Shown here one piece after another: positions 7,079 through 8,053 of a DNA stretch of 8,053 nucleotides. Location: NCBI GenBank assembly GCA_009698515.1, contig WLQA01000031.1:1-8053 (forward strand), written 5' to 3'. The position numbers were made by a program, and so were the translations under genes. Numbering within the stretch: the stretch's first letter is position 1; the number at the start of each line of letters is the position of its first letter. The notes under the pieces were generated by a model that was not told where the DNA came from, searched no databases, and saw nothing but the letters and a program-made list of their open reading frames with translations. Source of the stretch: Actinomycetota bacterium (lineage in GTDB: Bacteria; Actinomycetota; Actinomycetes; Nanopelagicales; Nanopelagicaceae).

Positions 7079-7084
7079 ATCCTA
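7079..7084 (-). promoter_or_regulatory. Candidate -10 box of the rpsB operon
   Basis: TAGGAT (7084-7079) is a common actinobacterial -10 hexamer and sits about 10 nt before the first leader hairpin, giving an expected start near 7072. No convincing -35 exists at 16-18 nt: the 17-nt position reads AAAAAG, and TGGAAA is 20 nt away. The promoter is therefore tentative. Confidence 0.4.
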
Positions 7085-7163
7085 CCTGACCCACAGGGGT
7101 GCTTTTTCCACACCAATCCCCGGTAATCCCGTTGAAAGGTGCGAATAAATAAATCCTTAAGCC

Positions 7164-7304
7164 ATGAAAACAATCGCTGCCCTGACTGCAGCATCGATCG
7201 CATTAATTGCTGGTGTATTTATTGGAAAAGCTGAGCCGATTAATTGTGAAGGAGTTGGCAAGTGCTACTCCTCAGATATTGCTTACTCCCGCCGCAGCTT
7301 TTAA
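7164..7304 (+). CDS. Possible 46-residue secreted or membrane-anchored peptide
   Basis: This is the only plausible plus-strand gene and was found by hand. It reads MKTIAALTAASIALIAGVF, then IGKAEPINCEGVGKCYSS, and ends SRRSF. The N-terminus (one Lys, then a hydrophobic run at about 3-20) looks like a signal peptide or membrane anchor, with a possible cleavage after Ala23. The remaining short tail has two cysteines (28 and 34) that could form a disulfide. An in-frame TAA lies two codons before the ATG. No Shine-Dalgarno sequence is placed correctly: GAAAGGTG ends 22 nt upstream, so translation would have to be leaderless. Its 3' end overlaps the end of the methyltransferase gene by 33 nt, and it lies over a possible terminator of that gene. 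I do not recognise a family. In many actinobacteria a divergent M23 peptidase gene sits beside rpsB; this is not one. Confidence 0.35.
   Translation: MKTIAALTAASIALIAGVFIGKAEPINCEGVGKCYSSDIAYSRRSF
7166..7198 (-). terminator. Possible intrinsic terminator of the methyltransferase gene
   Basis: On the minus strand ATCG-(AT bulge)-GCTGC (7198-7188) pairs with GCAGCGAT (7180-7173) across a 7-nt loop, followed by TGTTTTC (7172-7166). It lies about 75 nt past the methyltransferase stop. The T-run is interrupted and the stem bulged, so the call is weak. The same bases encode residues 2-12 of the possible plus-strand peptide. Confidence 0.3.
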
Positions 7305-8036
7305 TTGAGTTGCTAATAACTTTGCTAAATATGGAGTGACATTCCACTCTTTAATCATCTTTTCATAACGCTCTTTATCAATCACCTGCACCGCTGCCCC
7401 AGTTTTAACTGCGCGAATCATGATATTTCGCGCAGTATGTTCTCCGCCAATAAACTCCACAATATCTACTCGATAACCAAGTAATTTTAAGATTTGTCCG
7501 CGCAGTGAATCAGTCATCAAATCAACCAACCGCTCTTTCACTAAACCATACTTGGTCAGCATTCCCCATGGCTCTGGTGCCTCCTTAACTTGTGTTTGCA
7601 GCTCATGCATACAACAAGGAGCCACCATTATTACCTGCGCTGCATTATTTACCGCCCAAGCAATTGCATCATCTGTTGCGGTATCACATGCATGAAGTGC
7701 GATTGCAATATCAACTTTTTGCGCCGGTGTATCTGCAATCTTCGCCGCCAAAAATTTAGCATCAACCTTTAACTTTGCCGCAACCTTCTCATTGTGATCC
7801 TTTGAATCAACTCGCTCATCAACTCCTAAAACGGAAACATTTTTGTACTTATCCTTGAAATACTCCTGCACACCAAAGGTTAAATAGGCATGACCGCAAC
7901 CTAAATCAACTATCAACAAGGAATCTTGATCTTTAACCTCATCCTCTATTGTGGGAATAAGTAGCCTTAAGAACTCCTCAACCTGTTTGTACTTATCCAT
8001 CTTGGTTGGCTTAATTCGCCCCAACACATCACTCAT
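7272..8036 (-). CDS. Class I SAM-dependent methyltransferase, METTL25/GSTCD-like, function unknown
   Basis: The visible frame encodes 254 residues from the ATG at 8036. The SAM-binding Rossmann motif I is IVDLGCGHAYLTF (42-54), with the acidic end of strand 2 at VDERVDS (72-78). Two further blocks, ALHACDTATDDAI (113-125) and VAPCCMHEL (138-146), are characteristic of the methyltransferase family of Pfam PF13679, named here from memory. A C-terminal LLGYRVDIVEFIGGEHTARNIMIRAV (185-210) follows. The substrate is unknown; the paired cysteines 141-142 are a family hallmark. The start is uncertain: AAGG lies 8 nt before this ATG, but the frame stays open to the window edge, and I recall longer homologues with an extra N-terminal region before the KYKQVEEFLRLL segment. 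It is on the same strand as rpsB but separated by a long non-coding gap, so it is probably a separate transcript. Confidence 0.8.
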   Translation of the reverse strand: MSDVLGRIKPTKMDKYKQVEEFLRLLIPTIEDEVKDQDSLLIVDLGCGHAYLTFGVQEYFKDKYKNVSVLGVDERVDSKDHNEKVAAKLKVDAKFLAAKIADTPAQKVDIAIALHACDTATDDAIAWAVNNAAQVIMVAPCCMHELQTQVKEAPEPWGMLTKYGLVKERLVDLMTDSLRGQILKLLGYRVDIVEFIGGEHTARNIMIRAVKTGAAVQVIDKERYEKMIKEWNVTPYLAKLLATQLKAAAGVSNI

Positions 8037-8053
8037 CTCAAGTGCCTTAAAGA

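Noticed and set aside
7132..7155. TTGAAA with TAAATC as a promoter for the plus-strand peptide
   Set aside because: The spacing is only 12 nt and the -10 match is poor.
7590..7772. Plus-strand Cys-rich open stretch of 60 codons opposite the methyltransferase
   Set aside because: It is the complement of conserved methyltransferase blocks including APCCMHEL, and its composition is explained by that.
1..8053. CRISPR array, insertion sequence, phage or toxin-antitoxin genes
   Set aside because: No regularly spaced repeats, transposase or integrase motifs, or terminal repeats were found on either strand; the content is housekeeping plus polyamine genes.

Overview
The window looks like a piece of a small, AT-leaning genome of a free-living actinobacterium. 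The best guess is the freshwater acI/Nanopelagicales type. This is inferred from the actinobacterial character of the S2, EF-Ts and UMP kinase proteins, moderately low GC, very tight gene packing, many GTG/TTG starts and polyamine-use genes. No database search was possible, so the lineage is an inference. Almost everything is encoded on the minus strand, so the window is best read from right to left.

Right edge (8053 to about 7270): a SAM-dependent methyltransferase of the METTL25/GSTCD-like type, function unknown. It may start outside the window. Next (7304 to 7164, plus strand) is a weak candidate for a 46-residue secreted or membrane peptide, lying over a possible terminator for the methyltransferase.

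Centre-right (about 7084 to 6889): a TAGGAT -10-like box followed by a roughly 180-nt leader with strong RNA-folding potential. It contains a 7-bp hairpin, a three-arm junction with a GAAA tetraloop, a perfect 21-nt inverted repeat and a hairpin next to the ribosome binding site. This leads into the translation and envelope operon rpsB, tsf, pyrH, frr, cdsA, rlmN (6888 to 1920). These genes encode ribosomal protein S2, elongation factor Ts, UMP kinase, ribosome recycling factor, CDP-diacylglycerol synthase and the 23S rRNA/tRNA A2-methyltransferase. Gaps are 0 to 38 nt, and cdsA and rlmN overlap by one base. The order is the classic conserved one.

Left (1881 to 1): two genes that plausibly act together in polyamine use. 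One is a gamma-aminobutyraldehyde dehydrogenase (putrescine to GABA route). The other is the N-terminus of a Tat-exported lipoprotein resembling the PotD spermidine/putrescine-binding protein. The dehydrogenase follows rlmN after 38 nt with no visible terminator. The binding protein has its own good promoter, whose -35 box overlaps the dehydrogenase stop codon.

No mobile element, CRISPR array, tRNA or rRNA is visible. The genes themselves are ordinary. The least explained part is the structured rpsB leader, together with the in-frame stop/start junction between rpsB and tsf.
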